Below, one piece after another: positions 15,771 through 24,928 of a stretch of 64,000 nucleotides of DNA. A program made the translations under genes and the position numbers. The notes under the pieces were generated by a model. That model did not search any database and was not told the DNA's origin. It saw only the letters and a list, made by a program, of their open reading frames with translations. This stretch comes from Variovorax sp. N23. Lineage in GTDB: Bacteria > Pseudomonadota > Gammaproteobacteria > Burkholderiales > Burkholderiaceae_C. Within the stretch, counting starts at the first letter, position 1, and every line of letters begins with the position of its first letter. Where the stretch lies: NCBI RefSeq assembly GCF_025486315.1, contig NZ_JAOOPY010000001.1:372001-436000 (forward strand), given 5' to 3'.

Positions 15771-17300
15771 ATGAAGCCGATCTGGATAGTAGACGACGAC
15801 CAATCCATCCGCTTCGTGCTGGAAAAGGCGCTGCTGCGTGAAGACCTGCCGACGCGCAGCTTCACCAACACGCGCGAAGTGCTGGCGGCGCTGGAAGTCG
15901 CTGCCGACGACGACCAGCAGGGTCCGCAGGTGCTGGTCAGCGACATCCGCATGCCCGGCGGCTCGGGCCTGGACCTGCTCGACAAGATCAAGGCCAAGCA
16001 CCCCGGCCTGCCGGTCATCATCATGACCGCCTTCTCCGACCTGGACAGCGCCGTGTCGGCCTTCCAGGGCGGTGCCTTCGAATACCTGCCCAAACCCTTC
16101 GACCTGCCGCGTGCCGTGGAGCTCATCCGCCGCGCCGTCGACGAAAGCCAGCGCGAGGAAGTGGCCGAAGAACGCATGCAGGCCGCGCCCGAGATGCTCG
16201 GCCAGGCCCCGGCGATGCAGGACGTGTTCCGCGCCATCGGCCGGCTGTCGCAAAGCAACGTCACGGTGCTGATCACCGGCGAATCGGGTTCCGGCAAGGA
16301 ACTGGTGGCGCGCGCGCTGCACAAGCATTCGCCCCGTGCCAACGGCCCCTTCGTGGCGATCAACACCGCGGCGATCCCCAAGGATCTGCTGGAGAGCGAA
16401 CTCTTCGGCCATGAGCGCGGCGCCTTCACCGGCGCGCAGACCATGCGCCGGGGCCGCTTCGAGCAGGCCGAGGGCGGCACGCTGTTCCTCGACGAAATCG
16501 GCGACATGCCCTTCGACCTGCAGACGCGCCTGCTGCGTGTGCTGAGCGACGGCCATTTCTACCGCGTGGGGGGCCACAACTCGGTCAAGGCGAACGTGCG
16601 CGTCATCGCCGCCACCCACCAGGACCTGGAGCAGCGCGTCAAGGTCGGCGGTTTCCGCGAGGACCTGTTCCACCGCCTCAACGTGATCCGGCTGCGCCTG
16701 CCCGCCTTGCGCGAGCGCGGCGAAGACGTGCCCGCGCTCACGCGCCACTTCCTGCAGCAGAGCGCCAAGCAGTTGGGCGTCGAGCCCAAGCGCATTTCCG
16801 ACGCCGCGCTCACCCAGCTCGCCACCTTCTCCTTCCCGGGCAACGTCCGCCAGCTGGAGAACATCTGCCACTGGCTCACCGTGATGGCGCCGGCGCAGCT
16901 GATCGAGGCCAAGGACCTGCCGCCCGAAGTGATGGCCGTTCCGGCGGGCGATGCGCCCTCGGCTGCGGCACATGCCCCGGCGGCGCTGCCGGTCGCGTCT
17001 GCCGTCCCCGACATCGAATCGCCCGCCATGCCCGCGTCGGCGCCGGTGGCTGCCGTGCCTTCGGCGAGCGCCGAAGGCGGTGCCGCGTCGGCCTGGGAAA
17101 GCGGGCTCGAGCTGGAGGCGCAGAACCTCCTGGCGGCCGGTCGCACCGACGTGTGGGATGCGCTGTCGCGCCGCTTCGAGTCGCGCCTCATCCTCACGGC
17201 GTTGGCCAACACGCGTGGCCGCCGCATCGAGGCCGCGCAGAAGCTCGGCATCGGGCGCAACACCATCACCCGCAAGATCCAGGAACTCGGCCTGGAGTGA
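15771..17300 (+). CDS. ntrC: Nitrogen regulation response regulator NtrC (sigma-54 activator)
   Basis: A 509-residue three-domain activator. The receiver domain (1–120) has the phosphorylated Asp58 in SDIRMPGGSG and Lys near 107 in YLPKPF. The AAA+ domain (about 145–385) has Walker A GESGSGKE, the sigma-54 contact loop RGAFTGAQT and Walker B GGTLFLDEIGD. An Ala/Pro-rich linker of about 60 residues precedes the Fis-type helix-turn-helix at the C terminus (AAQKLGIGRNTITRKIQELG). It activates glnA and other nitrogen genes at sigma-54 promoters, matching the element at 12463. The gene ends 31 bp before the convergent lipoprotein gene. Confidence 0.96.
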   Translation: MKPIWIVDDDQSIRFVLEKALLREDLPTRSFTNTREVLAALEVAADDDQQGPQVLVSDIRMPGGSGLDLLDKIKAKHPGLPVIIMTAFSDLDSAVSAFQGGAFEYLPKPFDLPRAVELIRRAVDESQREEVAEERMQAAPEMLGQAPAMQDVFRAIGRLSQSNVTVLITGESGSGKELVARALHKHSPRANGPFVAINTAAIPKDLLESELFGHERGAFTGAQTMRRGRFEQAEGGTLFLDEIGDMPFDLQTRLLRVLSDGHFYRVGGHNSVKANVRVIAATHQDLEQRVKVGGFREDLFHRLNVIRLRLPALRERGEDVPALTRHFLQQSAKQLGVEPKRISDAALTQLATFSFPGNVRQLENICHWLTVMAPAQLIEAKDLPPEVMAVPAGDAPSAAAHAPAALPVASAVPDIESPAMPASAPVAAVPSASAEGGAASAWESGLELEAQNLLAAGRTDVWDALSRRFESRLILTALANTRGRRIEAAQKLGIGRNTITRKIQELGLE

Positions 17301-17324
17301 GGGGCTGGCCTCGCCGCACCCGGT

Positions 17325-17341
17325 CAGCCGGCTACCGGCTG
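17325..17341. terminator. Possible bidirectional stem-loop between convergent genes
   Basis: CAGCCGG-CTA-CCGGCTG is a perfect 7-bp stem. Its loop holds the stop codon of the minus-strand lipoprotein gene. There is no T-run on either side, so termination would be weak or factor-assisted. Confidence 0.3.
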
Positions 17342-17844
17342 CGCTGGCCGAGCGTGCGCGAATCCAGCTGGAAGGTGCCGCTCTTGTCCCACAGCCAGGT
17401 GTCGACGTAGGTGTGCGCGCCCAGCCGTCCGGGGCTGGGCAGCGGTGACGCCTTGCGGATCAGCTCGGCGATCATCGGCGGCACCTCGGGCGCATGGCTC
17501 GGCGTGCGGCTGAAGTCCACGTTCACCACCTTGCCGGTCGCGTCGATGTCGGTTTCGACCACCACCACGGCGTAGACGAGCGGCGGAATCTTGCCCTTGT
17601 GGATGCGGGTCGGGTAAGCCTTGTAGATCGCGCCCGAGCCGATCTTTCGATAGGCCCGAACAGCCGGCGTCTGTGCCGTGATCAGCCGCACCGTGGCCAC
17701 GTCGCTGCGGGCCGGTGCTTCTTCGGCCGCTGTCTTCTCTTCGGACGACGTGGCCGGTGCGCCGGACTTCGTCGATGTGCAGCCCGCCAGCACAGCCACC
17801 AGCGCCGAGAGCACCAGGGCGCACGTTCTTGTCGATGCCATCAT
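17332..17844 (-). CDS. Lipoprotein with TonB-like C-terminal region
   Basis: A 170-residue predicted lipoprotein. The signal peptide ends in a lipobox, LAVLAGC-type (VAVLAGCTST, Cys22). A Ser/Ala/Glu-rich spacer to residue 48 is followed by a domain with YAVVVVETDIDATGKVVNVDFSR, a pattern shared with TonB C-terminal-like energy transducer domains. This suggests a periplasmic protein-protein contact. It lies 13 bp after the end of the exonuclease III gene on the same strand, so it may be co-transcribed with xth, but no functional link is apparent. Start could be the first or second ATG. Confidence 0.7.
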   Translation of the reverse strand: MMASTRTCALVLSALVAVLAGCTSTKSGAPATSSEEKTAAEEAPARSDVATVRLITAQTPAVRAYRKIGSGAIYKAYPTRIHKGKIPPLVYAVVVVETDIDATGKVVNVDFSRTPSHAPEVPPMIAELIRKASPLPSPGRLGAHTYVDTWLWDKSGTFQLDSRTLGQRSR

Positions 17845-17857
17845 GCGTGGTAGGCCC

Positions 17858-18643
17858 TTAGGCCGCCGTGGCCAACTCGAGCGTGACGGGGGCGTGGTCG
17901 CTGGGCTTGTCCCATTTGCGCGGCACGCGGTCGATCGTGCAGGCCACCGCGCGCGGCACCAGCGGCTCGCTCACGAGGATGTGGTCGATGCGCAGGCCGC
18001 GGTTCTTCTGGTAGCCCAGCATGCGGTAGTCCCACCACGAGAAGCTCTTCTCGGGCTGGTCGAAAAGGCGGAAGGCATCGGTCAGACCCAGTCCCAGCAG
18101 CGCCTTGAAGTGTTCGCGCTCTTCGGTGGTGTGATGGATGGTTTCACGCAGGCCTTCGGGGTCGAAGCTGTCGCGGTCTTCCGGCGCGATGTTGAAGTCG
18201 CCGAGCAGCACGAGGTTCGGGTGCGCCGCCTTCTCGGCACGCAGCCAGTCGCGCAGGGCGTCGAGCCAGCGCATCTTGTAGGCGAACTTGTCGCTGCCCG
18301 GTGCCTGCCCGTTGACGAAGTAGCCGTTGACGATGCGCAGCGGGCCATTCGCGGTATCGACGGTGGCACTGATGACCCGCGAATGCTCGTCGCTGAAGCC
18401 GCCGATGTTCTTCGTCACCTCGCGCATCGGCGCGAGGCTCAGGATCGCCACGCCGTTGTAGGTCTTCTGGCCGAACACCGCGGCCTCGTAGCCGGCGGCC
18501 TTCAGCACCTCGAGCGGGAACTTGTCGTCGCTCATCTTCAGTTCCTGAAGACACAGCACGTCGACCGGGTTGGTGGTCAGCCAGTCGAGCACATGGTGCA
18601 GGCGGGCGGTGAGGGAGTTGACGTTCCAGGTGGTGATTTTCAT
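17858..18643 (-). CDS. xth: Exodeoxyribonuclease III
   Basis: A 261-residue Mg-dependent AP endonuclease/3' exonuclease of the ExoIII family. The family motifs are in order: TWNVNSLTAR at the N terminus, LQELKM with the metal-binding Glu34, GVAILS, GDFNIAPEDRD near residue 150, and the catalytic SDHAPV near 250. It repairs abasic sites in DNA. The ATG at 18643 is used because the conserved MKITTWNVN start follows at once; the frame continues upstream without homology. It is divergent from the aldehyde dehydrogenase gene. Confidence 0.94.
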   Translation of the reverse strand: MKITTWNVNSLTARLHHVLDWLTTNPVDVLCLQELKMSDDKFPLEVLKAAGYEAAVFGQKTYNGVAILSLAPMREVTKNIGGFSDEHSRVISATVDTANGPLRIVNGYFVNGQAPGSDKFAYKMRWLDALRDWLRAEKAAHPNLVLLGDFNIAPEDRDSFDPEGLRETIHHTTEEREHFKALLGLGLTDAFRLFDQPEKSFSWWDYRMLGYQKNRGLRIDHILVSEPLVPRAVACTIDRVPRKWDKPSDHAPVTLELATAA

Positions 18644-18739
18644 ACCGATGTGACTTGTGGTTTCAAGGAGCCCGGTGCCGTCGCAAGACACTTGCGCCTC
18701 CCTGCATTCCTGCTTCCGGGTTGCTCTGGATCAATGCCA

Positions 18740-18754
18740 TTCCGGGTTTCGGAA
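18740..18754. promoter_or_regulatory. Inverted repeat upstream of the aldehyde dehydrogenase gene
   Basis: TTCCG-GGTTT-CGGAA is a perfect 5-bp inverted repeat, 51 bp before the dehydrogenase start, in the 161-bp divergent gap. It could be a regulator site; no regulator gene is adjacent. Confidence 0.25.
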
Positions 18755-18804
18755 CGATCATTCTTGCCAAGCATGCCGCTTGTTGAAAAGGATTCTCCCT
18801 CCCA

Positions 18805-20196
18805 ATGGCCTACGAAACCAAGAATCCCTATACCGGCGAACTCCTCGAACGCTTTCCCGACGCGACCGACAACCAGATCGCTCAAGCCATCGCCGATGCT
18901 CACCGTGCATTCCTGTCCTGGCGAGAGACCTCCTTCGCCGAGCGGGCCGCGGTGATGCGGCGCGCAGCGGGCCTTCTTCGTGAGGATGCCGCGAACTATG
19001 CGCGGCTGCTGACGCTCGAGATGGGCAAACTGGTGTCGGAGGCCACTGCCGAGGTGGAACTCTCGGCGGCGATCCTCGACTACTACGCGGAGCATGCCGC
19101 GGCATTGCTGGCCCCGGAGAAGCTGCCGGTGGCCGATCCGGCGGAGGGCGTGGCGACGCTTTTTTGCGAGCCACTCGGCGTGTTGCTGGCGATCGAACCC
19201 TGGAATTTTCCTTACTACCAGATCGCCCGCATTGCCGCGCCGCAGCTTTCGGCCGGCAATACGATGTTGCTCAAGCACGCCTCGAACGTTCCCCAGTGCG
19301 CCCTGGCCTTCGAGCGACTGCTGCGTGACGCAGGCCTGCCCCAGGGCGCCTTCCAGAATGTGTTTGCAACGCGGTCGCACATCGAGTTGATCCTCAACGA
19401 CCCGCGCGTCCACGGCGTGGCGCTCACCGGCTCCGAAGGGGCTGGCGCGATCGTCGCGGCACAGGCCGGCAAGGCACTGAAGAAATCCACGATGGAACTC
19501 GGCGGCGCCGATGCCTTCGTCGTGCTGGCGGATGCCGACCTCGACAAGACCAGCCAGTGGGCCGTGTTCGGCCGGCACTGGAATGGCGGCCAGGTTTGCG
19601 TGTCGTCCAAGCGGATGATCATCGTCGATCAGGTCTATGACGCGTTCCTTGAGCGGTACACCGCCGGCGTCGCCGCACTGCGCGCGGGCGACCCGTTCGA
19701 CCCGGCCACGACCCTGGCGCCCCTGTCCTCGCAAGGGGCGGCCGACGAGATCAAGGCGAAGATTGCGCAGGCGGTCGCCCATGGCGCCACGGCGACCGAG
19801 GTGGGGCCGCGTGTGCCTGAGAGGGGTGTCTTTGTGCAGCCGACGATCCTGACCGGGGTGAGTGAGGACAATCCGGCCCGGTACTGGGAATTCTTCGGAC
19901 CGGTGTCGATGCTGTTCCGGGCCAGGGATGAGGACGACGCCGTGCGCATCGCCAACGATTCGCCCTTCGGCCTCGGTGGCTCCGTGTTCACGGCGGACAC
20001 GCGGCACGGCGTGGAGGTCGCCAAGAAGATCTCCGCGGGCATGGTGTTCGTCAACCATCCGACGATGGTCAAGGCCGACCTTCCCTTCGGCGGTGTTCGG
20101 CGCTCGGGCTACGGTCGCGAGTTGCTGGGGCTCGGCATCAAGGAGTTCGTCAACCAAAAGCTGATCGATGTCGTGGACATCGACGCTCCGTTCTGA
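18805..20196 (+). CDS. NAD(P)-dependent aldehyde dehydrogenase (succinate-semialdehyde dehydrogenase-like)
   Basis: A 463-residue aldehyde dehydrogenase. The catalytic Cys is in [13 protein letters not shown] near residue 267 and the general base Glu in [12 protein letters not shown] near 233. The nucleotide-binding region includes [10 protein letters not shown] and KHASNVP. Length and sequence resemble the short succinate-semialdehyde dehydrogenases of the GabD/Sad group. It oxidises an aldehyde to an acid. An alcohol dehydrogenase gene follows after 46 bp, so the pair probably takes a primary alcohol to the acid in two steps. Substrate is not determined. Confidence 0.88.
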   Translation: MAYETKNPYTGELLERFPDATDNQIAQAIADAHRAFLSWRETSFAERAAVMRRAAGLLREDAANYARLLTLEMGKLVSEATAEVELSAAILDYYAEHAAALLAPEKLPVADPAEGVATLFCEPLGVLLAIEPWNFPYYQIARIAAPQLSAGNTMLLKHASNVPQCALAFERLLRDAGLPQGAFQNVFATRSHIELILNDPRVHGVALTGSEGAGAIVAAQAGKALKKSTMELGGADAFVVLADADLDKTSQWAVFGRHWNGGQVCVSSKRMIIVDQVYDAFLERYTAGVAALRAGDPFDPATTLAPLSSQGAADEIKAKIAQAVAHGATATEVGPRVPERGVFVQPTILTGVSEDNPARYWEFFGPVSMLFRARDEDDAVRIANDSPFGLGGSVFTADTRHGVEVAKKISAGMVFVNHPTMVKADLPFGGVRRSGYGRELLGLGIKEFVNQKLIDVVDIDAPF

Positions 20197-20242
20197 GCGG
20201 CCGTCACGGCCCTCATCGACTCACACGTTCCAGGAGAACCAC

Positions 20243-21292
20243 ATGCAGAAGACCATGAAGGCAGCCGTCGTCCGGCAGTTCGGTGCACCGCTCGTCATCG
20301 AGGAGGTCACCGTCCCGAGGCCCGGTGCGGGCCAGATCCTCGTCAAGGTCGCCGCCACCGGCGTGTGTCACACCGATCTTCACGCAGCCGAAGGCGATTG
20401 GCCGGTCAAGCCGAACCCGCCCTTCATCCCGGGTCATGAAGGCGTCGGCCATGTCGTCGCTGTCGGCGGCGGCGTGAAGCACGTGAAGGAGGGCGACCGG
20501 GTCGGCGTGCCGTGGCTGTACACCGCCTGCGGACATTGCGTGCATTGCCTGGGCGGCTGGGAGACGCTGTGCGCGGAGCAGCAGAACACCGGCTATTCGG
20601 TCAACGGCAGCTTCGCGGAATATGTGCTGGCCGACCCCGACTATGTCGGGCACCTGCCGGCAAACATCGGCTTCGTCGAGATCTCGCCGATCCTCTGCGC
20701 GGGCGTGACGGTCTACAAGGGGTTGAAGGTCACCGATACCAAGCCCGGCGACTGGGTGGCGATCTCGGGGATCGGCGGGCTCGGCCACATGGCGGTGCAG
20801 TACGCGAAGGCCATGGGCCTCAACGTCGTTGCCGTCGACATCGACGATGCGAAGCTCAAGCTGGCCACGGAACTCGGTGCCGCCCTCACGGTGAATGCTC
20901 GCCATGAGGACCCGGCCGCCTTCATCAAGAAGGAGATCGGCGGCGCGCAGGGCGTGCTGGTCACGGCCGTGTCGCCGAAGGCCTTTCAGCAGGCGATGGG
21001 CATGGTGCGGCGGGGCGGCACCGTCTCGCTCAATGGCCTGCCGCCCGGCGATTTTCCGTTGTCGATCTTCGACACCGTGTTGAATGGCATCACGGTGCGA
21101 GGGTCGATCGTCGGGACGCGGCTCGACTTGCAGGAATCGCTGGATTTCGCAGCCAGCGGCAAGGTGCGTGCGACCGTGACGACCGACACGCTGGACAACA
21201 TCAACGACGTCTTTGCGCGCATGCATCGGGGCGAGATCGAGGGCCGCATCGTGCTCGACTTCGAGCCGCCCTCGACGCAGGCCGCCGGTTGA
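20243..21292 (+). CDS. adhP: Zinc-dependent alcohol dehydrogenase (AdhP-like)
   Basis: A 349-residue medium-chain dehydrogenase. Catalytic zinc ligands are in GVCHTDLH and GHEGVGHV, and structural zinc cysteines in [15 protein letters not shown]. The Rossmann motif is [17 protein letters not shown]. It resembles the propanol-preferring AdhP. It probably oxidises a primary alcohol to the aldehyde used by the dehydrogenase encoded just upstream. The ATG at 20243 follows AGGAGA and starts the conserved MKAAVV region; the frame stays open upstream into the previous gene. It ends one base from the convergent small ORF at 21293. Confidence 0.88.
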   Translation: MQKTMKAAVVRQFGAPLVIEEVTVPRPGAGQILVKVAATGVCHTDLHAAEGDWPVKPNPPFIPGHEGVGHVVAVGGGVKHVKEGDRVGVPWLYTACGHCVHCLGGWETLCAEQQNTGYSVNGSFAEYVLADPDYVGHLPANIGFVEISPILCAGVTVYKGLKVTDTKPGDWVAISGIGGLGHMAVQYAKAMGLNVVAVDIDDAKLKLATELGAALTVNARHEDPAAFIKKEIGGAQGVLVTAVSPKAFQQAMGMVRRGGTVSLNGLPPGDFPLSIFDTVLNGITVRGSIVGTRLDLQESLDFAASGKVRATVTTDTLDNINDVFARMHRGEIEGRIVLDFEPPSTQAAG

Positions 21293-21523
21293 TCAGCCCG
21301 ACCAGAACTTCCACCAGGGCCGCGGGTTGCGCAGCGTGACCGGTCGGGTGTCCAGGTTGGCGGGTTCGGTCTGCATGGTGACGCCGACGCCGCGGCGCCG
21401 AAGTTCGGTTTCCAGGGCGTGTGCCACGCCGCGCGCCGACTTGTCGCCGCGCAGCGCGCGCTGGCGCCATTCCTGCGCATGGAGCGTCAAGTCCTCGTCG
21501 CTCAAATCACGTATCGCTGTCAT
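21293..21523 (-). CDS. Small hypothetical protein
   Basis: A 76-residue protein with a charged N-terminal half (DLSDEDLTLHAQEWRQRALRG), a middle region (GVAHALETELRRRG), and a basic tryptophan-rich C terminus (RNPRPWWKFWSG). No domain recognised. Basic KFW-type tails and this size occur in small conserved proteins of Comamonadaceae. It is convergent with adhP, touching at the stop codons, and divergent from the response regulator at 21685. Longer in-frame starts up to 21676 exist; 21523 is chosen since the downstream part has protein-like composition. Confidence 0.6.
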   Translation of the reverse strand: MTAIRDLSDEDLTLHAQEWRQRALRGDKSARGVAHALETELRRRGVGVTMQTEPANLDTRPVTLRNPRPWWKFWSG

Positions 21524-21684
21524 GTGACGATTGTGCCGTCGTCGGGAACTTCTCCGGCAGGGATCGCCCTGATGCAGCGCGGATAATCCTTTCCGCACCC
21601 CGTCCACCAGCGGTACCTTGCGGTGCCGTCCTCGTGGGTTCTGGCGGGCCGCTGCCCCGCACTCCTCTTGCTCCAAGCTGTGTC

Positions 21685-22071
21685 ATGACGCTTCGTGTCT
21701 TTCTGATCGAAGACAACCCCACCATCCGCGACCTGCTCGTGGGCCTTCTCGAAGACGCCACCCCCTGCGAAGTGATCGCCATGGCGGAGTCGGAGAACGA
21801 GGCCCTGCGCTGGCTGGCGCGCAACGCAGAAGGCTGGGATCTTCTGGTGGCCGACCTGTTCCTGACCGAAGGGTCGGGCATGGAGGTGGTCAAGGCCTGC
21901 GCCCGCCGGCTGCCGCATCAGCGCGTGGTGGTGCTGACCAACTACGCCGAAGCGGCCAACGACCGTGCGCTGTCGCAAGGGGCGGATGCGGTCTTCGACA
22001 AGACCGGCCAGTTCGAGGATTTCCTGGCCTACGCCAGCGAGCGCGCAGCCGCCGGCGGACAGCGGCGCTGA
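21685..22071 (+). CDS. Single-domain response regulator (CheY-like)
   Basis: A 128-residue receiver domain with no output domain. Acidic residues are in LIEDNPT, the phosphoacceptor Asp57 is in LVADLFLTEGSG, the switch Thr in VVLTNYAEA and the conserved Lys in VFDKTGQF. Such proteins act by protein contacts, as in phosphorelays. No kinase gene is adjacent, so its partner is elsewhere. It is convergent with the YqjK-like gene, with 7 bp between the stops. The upstream 160 bp contain no further clear signal. Confidence 0.82.
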   Translation: MTLRVFLIEDNPTIRDLLVGLLEDATPCEVIAMAESENEALRWLARNAEGWDLLVADLFLTEGSGMEVVKACARRLPHQRVVVLTNYAEAANDRALSQGADAVFDKTGQFEDFLAYASERAAAGGQRR

Positions 22072-22078
22072 GGCCGCC

Positions 22079-22552
22079 TCACGACACCCGCTGTTGCAGC
22101 GGGACCTGTTCGTCGGCCGGTGGGTCGTCGTTGTCATCGGGGCGGGCGAAGGCGCCGGCCATCAGGCCCGTGAGGTCGGAGGTCCGGAAGGCCAGCGACA
22201 GCACGGTCGCGAGCGACAGCAGCTTCCAGGGCTTGATCACCATCAGCAGCGCACCGGTGCCGGCACCGCAGGCCATCAGCTTGGCCGGCTGCCTGCGCGC
22301 CATGTCTTCGAGGAAGGGGCGCCCCAGATCGGCCACGCTGTTGAGCGGATGGCGCGACCACCAGCGCGCCAGCACGCCGCGGCGCGATGTCGGGCGCGGC
22401 ACCGGGTCTGCGCGAGGAAAGCGCGTTGAGACGAGTTGCGGGGCCGTGGCGTCGCTCGGTGCGATGTCGAAGTAGCCCATGGCCTCGAGCAGTTCGGCGC
22501 GCGAGAGGGCGAGCTTCTGCTTGGGGGTCAGGGGCGGCAGGGTGTCAGCCAC
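22079..22552 (-). CDS. YqjK-like membrane-associated protein (hypothetical)
   Basis: A 157-residue protein. Its N-terminal part has LSRAELLEAMGYFDIAP, its middle RRGVLARWWSRHPLNSVADLG, and it contains a hydrophobic stretch near residues 95–125 (LMACGAGTGALLMVIKPWKL). Position as third gene after DUF883 (YqjD-like) and holin-X (YqjE-like) genes, and the general plan, recall YqjK of the enterobacterial yqjDEK locus, but sequence similarity is low. It overlaps the previous gene's end by 8 bp, so translation is coupled. Function unknown. Confidence 0.6.
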   Translation of the reverse strand: MADTLPPLTPKQKLALSRAELLEAMGYFDIAPSDATAPQLVSTRFPRADPVPRPTSRRGVLARWWSRHPLNSVADLGRPFLEDMARRQPAKLMACGAGTGALLMVIKPWKLLSLATVLSLAFRTSDLTGLMAGAFARPDDNDDPPADEQVPLQQRVS

Positions 22553-22925
22553 GGCGCGCCTCCTTCACGGTACGAAGGACGGCCAGGTCGGCTTCGAGTT
22601 CGTCCTTCACGTCCTGCACGTCGTCGCGCACCGACGATCTCATCGCGACCACCGCTCCCACCCCGGTGAGCAGCCAGGCCACGCCCGGCACCGCCACCAG
22701 CGCCCAATGGAAGCTGCCATGCACGGCGCCCATCATCAGCGCGATGCCCGTCAGGCCGAGCGCGAGCATCAGTGCAACGAGCGCCACGACGGCACCGGCC
22801 GCCTTGTACGCGACGGAGCGGCCCGCATCGCCCAGTTCCTTCTTCACCAGGTCGACATGGTTGCGCAGATGCGCCGCGACCAGGTCGGGGCGGCGCAGCG
22901 CCGTCATGTAGATGGGATGGATCAT
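22545..22925 (-). CDS. Phage-holin family membrane protein (YqjE-like)
   Basis: A 126-residue protein with two transmembrane helices near residues 42–66 and 70–95 and a charged C-terminal helix. It matches the holin-X/YqjE family, found with DUF883 proteins. These are host genes; there is no phage context here. It may anchor or modify membrane function in stationary phase. It lies 4 bp from the DUF883 gene and overlaps the next gene, forming a three-gene operon. Confidence 0.72.
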   Translation of the reverse strand: MIHPIYMTALRRPDLVAAHLRNHVDLVKKELGDAGRSVAYKAAGAVVALVALMLALGLTGIALMMGAVHGSFHWALVAVPGVAWLLTGVGAVVAMRSSVRDDVQDVKDELEADLAVLRTVKEARRG

Positions 22926-22929
22926 CGGA

Positions 22930-23238
22930 TCAGCCCCGGCGCCGGCGCAGGCCGGCCATGAGCAGGCCAGTGAGCAGCGCCCCGCCGGCCACGGCCATCA
23001 GGGTGGACTTGACCGGCGCCTGAGCGATGTAGCGTGTGCAGGCGTCCTGCGCGGCAGCCACCCGGTCCTGCCACAGGCCGAGCTTCTTGCCGGCGGCATC
23101 GACCGCGCTACGGGCGTAGGCCTTGCCGGTCACGGTGGCCTCTTGCGCGCTGTCCCCGGCGTCTTCTGCCATGCCCCTGGCCGTGTCGAGCACGTCGGTG
23201 GCTGTGTCGGAGGGGGGTATCACATCGTCGATCGGCAT
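22930..23238 (-). CDS. DUF883 / ElaB-YqjD family membrane-anchored protein
   Basis: A 102-residue protein with an amphipathic charged helix region (about residues 15–70) and a C-terminal hydrophobic segment followed by arginines (LMAVAGGALLTGLLMAGLRRRRG), the plan of ElaB/YqjD proteins. In E. coli these are inner-membrane, stationary-phase proteins that bind ribosomes. First gene of the three-gene minus-strand operon. The 151-bp gap before the nitronate monooxygenase gene shows no clear element. Confidence 0.75.
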   Translation of the reverse strand: MPIDDVIPPSDTATDVLDTARGMAEDAGDSAQEATVTGKAYARSAVDAAGKKLGLWQDRVAAAQDACTRYIAQAPVKSTLMAVAGGALLTGLLMAGLRRRRG

Positions 23239-23389
23239 GGCTGCACCCTTTCTGTCGTTTCAGGACAGCCCCGTGCCGTCCGCAGACCAGTGTGCGCAGT
23301 CCGCCGCGACGGCGGTGTCGGCGGCAGATCGCCTTGTGCGTAGGCCAAATGCCGTCCCGGCGTCCCCGGGCGTGTTTCGGCTCAGCCTC

Positions 23390-24421
23390 TCAGGCGGCCA
23401 GCTCGCGCGTGAGCTGCGCCGCCGGGATCGCGCGGCAGCCGGTGGCGTTCTGGCCGGACCAGAGCGTGGAGAAGTCGTCGCGGCCCAGCTTTTCCGCCGC
23501 CGCCTTCAGCGGTGCCAGGGCGGCGGTCGCCAGCGGGAAGTCGGGTGCCGCGTCGCTCAGCGGGCCGAGTTCGTCGAGCAGGCGGTTGCGCATGCCGCGT
23601 GCGGGGCGGCCGGTGATGAGGTTGGTGAGCACGGTGTGCGCGGCACGCGGGCCGGTCAGCGCGGCGCGGTGCAGCGGCGTGGTGGTGGCTTCCGGGCACA
23701 GCAGGTAGCTGGTGCCGACCTGCACGCCGGTCGCGCCCAGCGCCAGCGCGGCGGCCACGCCCGGCGCATCCGCAATGCCGCCCGCAGCGATCACCGGGAC
23801 GCGGACCGCCCGGACGATCTGCGGCAGCAGGGCCATCGTGCCGACCTGCGTCGTGAGGTCGTCGCCGAGGAAGATGCCGCGGTGGCCGCCGGCCTCCAGG
23901 CCCTGGGCGATGACGGCATCGACGCCGTGCGCCTCGAGCCAGCGCGCCTCCTCGACCGTGGTGGCCGACGACAGCACCTTGGCGCCCCAGCCCTTGACGC
24001 GCGCCAGCAGCGCGGGCGAAGGCAGTCCGAAATGGAAGCTCACCACGGGCGGCCTGAAGGTTTCGAGCAGGTCGGCGGCCTCGGCATTGAAGGGCGTTCG
24101 TCCGCCACCCGCCGGCACGCTGGCCGGGTCGATGCCGAACTCCGCGTAGTAAGGCGCCAGCGCGGCGCGCCAGACGGCCTCTCGCGCCGCGTCGGGCGCC
24201 GGCGGCGTGTGGCAGAAGAAGTTGACGTTGTACGGGCGGGTGGTCTGCGCGGTGATCGCCTGCAGCTCGCTGCGCAGCGCATCGGGCGTGAGCATGGCAC
24301 AGGGCAGGGAGCCCAGGCCGCCCGCGTTCGACACCGCGATCGCCATCGCGCTGCCTTGCACGCCGGCCATCGGCGCCTGGATGATCGGCAGCTCGATGCC
24401 GAGGAATTCCTGGATGGTCAT
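23390..24421 (-). CDS. Nitronate monooxygenase (2-nitropropane dioxygenase family)
   Basis: A 343-residue FMN-dependent TIM-barrel enzyme. N-terminal PIIQAPMAGV is the FMN-binding start, AQGLEAGGHRG near residue 177 carries the catalytic histidine, and IAAGGIADAPGVAAALALGA binds the flavin phosphate. It oxidises alkyl nitronates such as propionate-3-nitronate. The start overlaps the end of the folA gene by four bases (ATGA), so it is translated with the dihydrofolate reductase gene. No clear metabolic link to folate. Confidence 0.87.
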   Translation of the reverse strand: MTIQEFLGIELPIIQAPMAGVQGSAMAIAVSNAGGLGSLPCAMLTPDALRSELQAITAQTTRPYNVNFFCHTPPAPDAAREAVWRAALAPYYAEFGIDPASVPAGGGRTPFNAEAADLLETFRPPVVSFHFGLPSPALLARVKGWGAKVLSSATTVEEARWLEAHGVDAVIAQGLEAGGHRGIFLGDDLTTQVGTMALLPQIVRAVRVPVIAAGGIADAPGVAAALALGATGVQVGTSYLLCPEATTTPLHRAALTGPRAAHTVLTNLITGRPARGMRNRLLDELGPLSDAAPDFPLATAALAPLKAAAEKLGRDDFSTLWSGQNATGCRAIPAAQLTRELAA

Positions 24422-24912
24422 GACGCCTCCTGGCGCAGGTAGGTGACGAAGCCGAAGGGCAGGCCGTTGGCGGCGACGTGCGTTTCGCGCGCCGTTTCCT
24501 GCCAGCCGGCGCCCAGCGAGGGCGCGTGCGCATCGCCCTCGAAGTCGCGGCCGATCTCGGTGACGACGGCGCGCTGGGCCAGCGGCGCCGCTTCGGCATA
24601 GATCTGCGCACCGCCGATGACCCAGACCTCGGCGGCATCGGCACTCAGGGCCATCGCCTCGGGCAGGCTGCCGGCGCGTTCGGCACCGTCGGCCTGCCAG
24701 CCGGCCTGGCGCGTGACCACGATGTTGCGGCGTCCGGGCAAGGGGCGGAATCTCGGCGGCAGCGAATCCCAGGTCTTGCGGCCCATGACGACCGGGCAAC
24801 CCGCCGTCATGCGCTTGAAGTGCGCCATGTCTTCCGGCAGGTGCCAGGGCAGGGCGTTGTCCTTGCCGATCACGCCGTTGGCGGCGCGGGCGTAGATCAG
24901 GTTCAGGCGCAT
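24418..24912 (-). CDS. folA: Dihydrofolate reductase
   Basis: A 164-residue enzyme that reduces dihydrofolate to tetrahydrofolate with NADPH. Diagnostic segments are MRLNLIYARAANGVIGKDNALPWHLPEDMAHFK (residues 1–33; substrate and cofactor loop), VVMGRKTWDSLPPRFRPLPGR, and VIGGAQIYAEA. It closes the folate cycle opened by thymidylate synthase, whose gene ends 17 bp before this start. The order thyA–folA is typical of many bacteria. The ATG at 24912 starts the conserved N terminus. Confidence 0.96.
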   Translation of the reverse strand: MRLNLIYARAANGVIGKDNALPWHLPEDMAHFKRMTAGCPVVMGRKTWDSLPPRFRPLPGRRNIVVTRQAGWQADGAERAGSLPEAMALSADAAEVWVIGGAQIYAEAAPLAQRAVVTEIGRDFEGDAHAPSLGAGWQETARETHVAANGLPFGFVTYLRQEAS

Positions 24913-24928
24913 GGTGATCGGCCTCTGC

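Noticed and set aside
22545-22925. Prophage remnant, suggested by the holin-family protein
   Set aside because: No other phage gene is near, and the neighbours are the YqjD/YqjK-like genes with which this family normally occurs in bacterial genomes.
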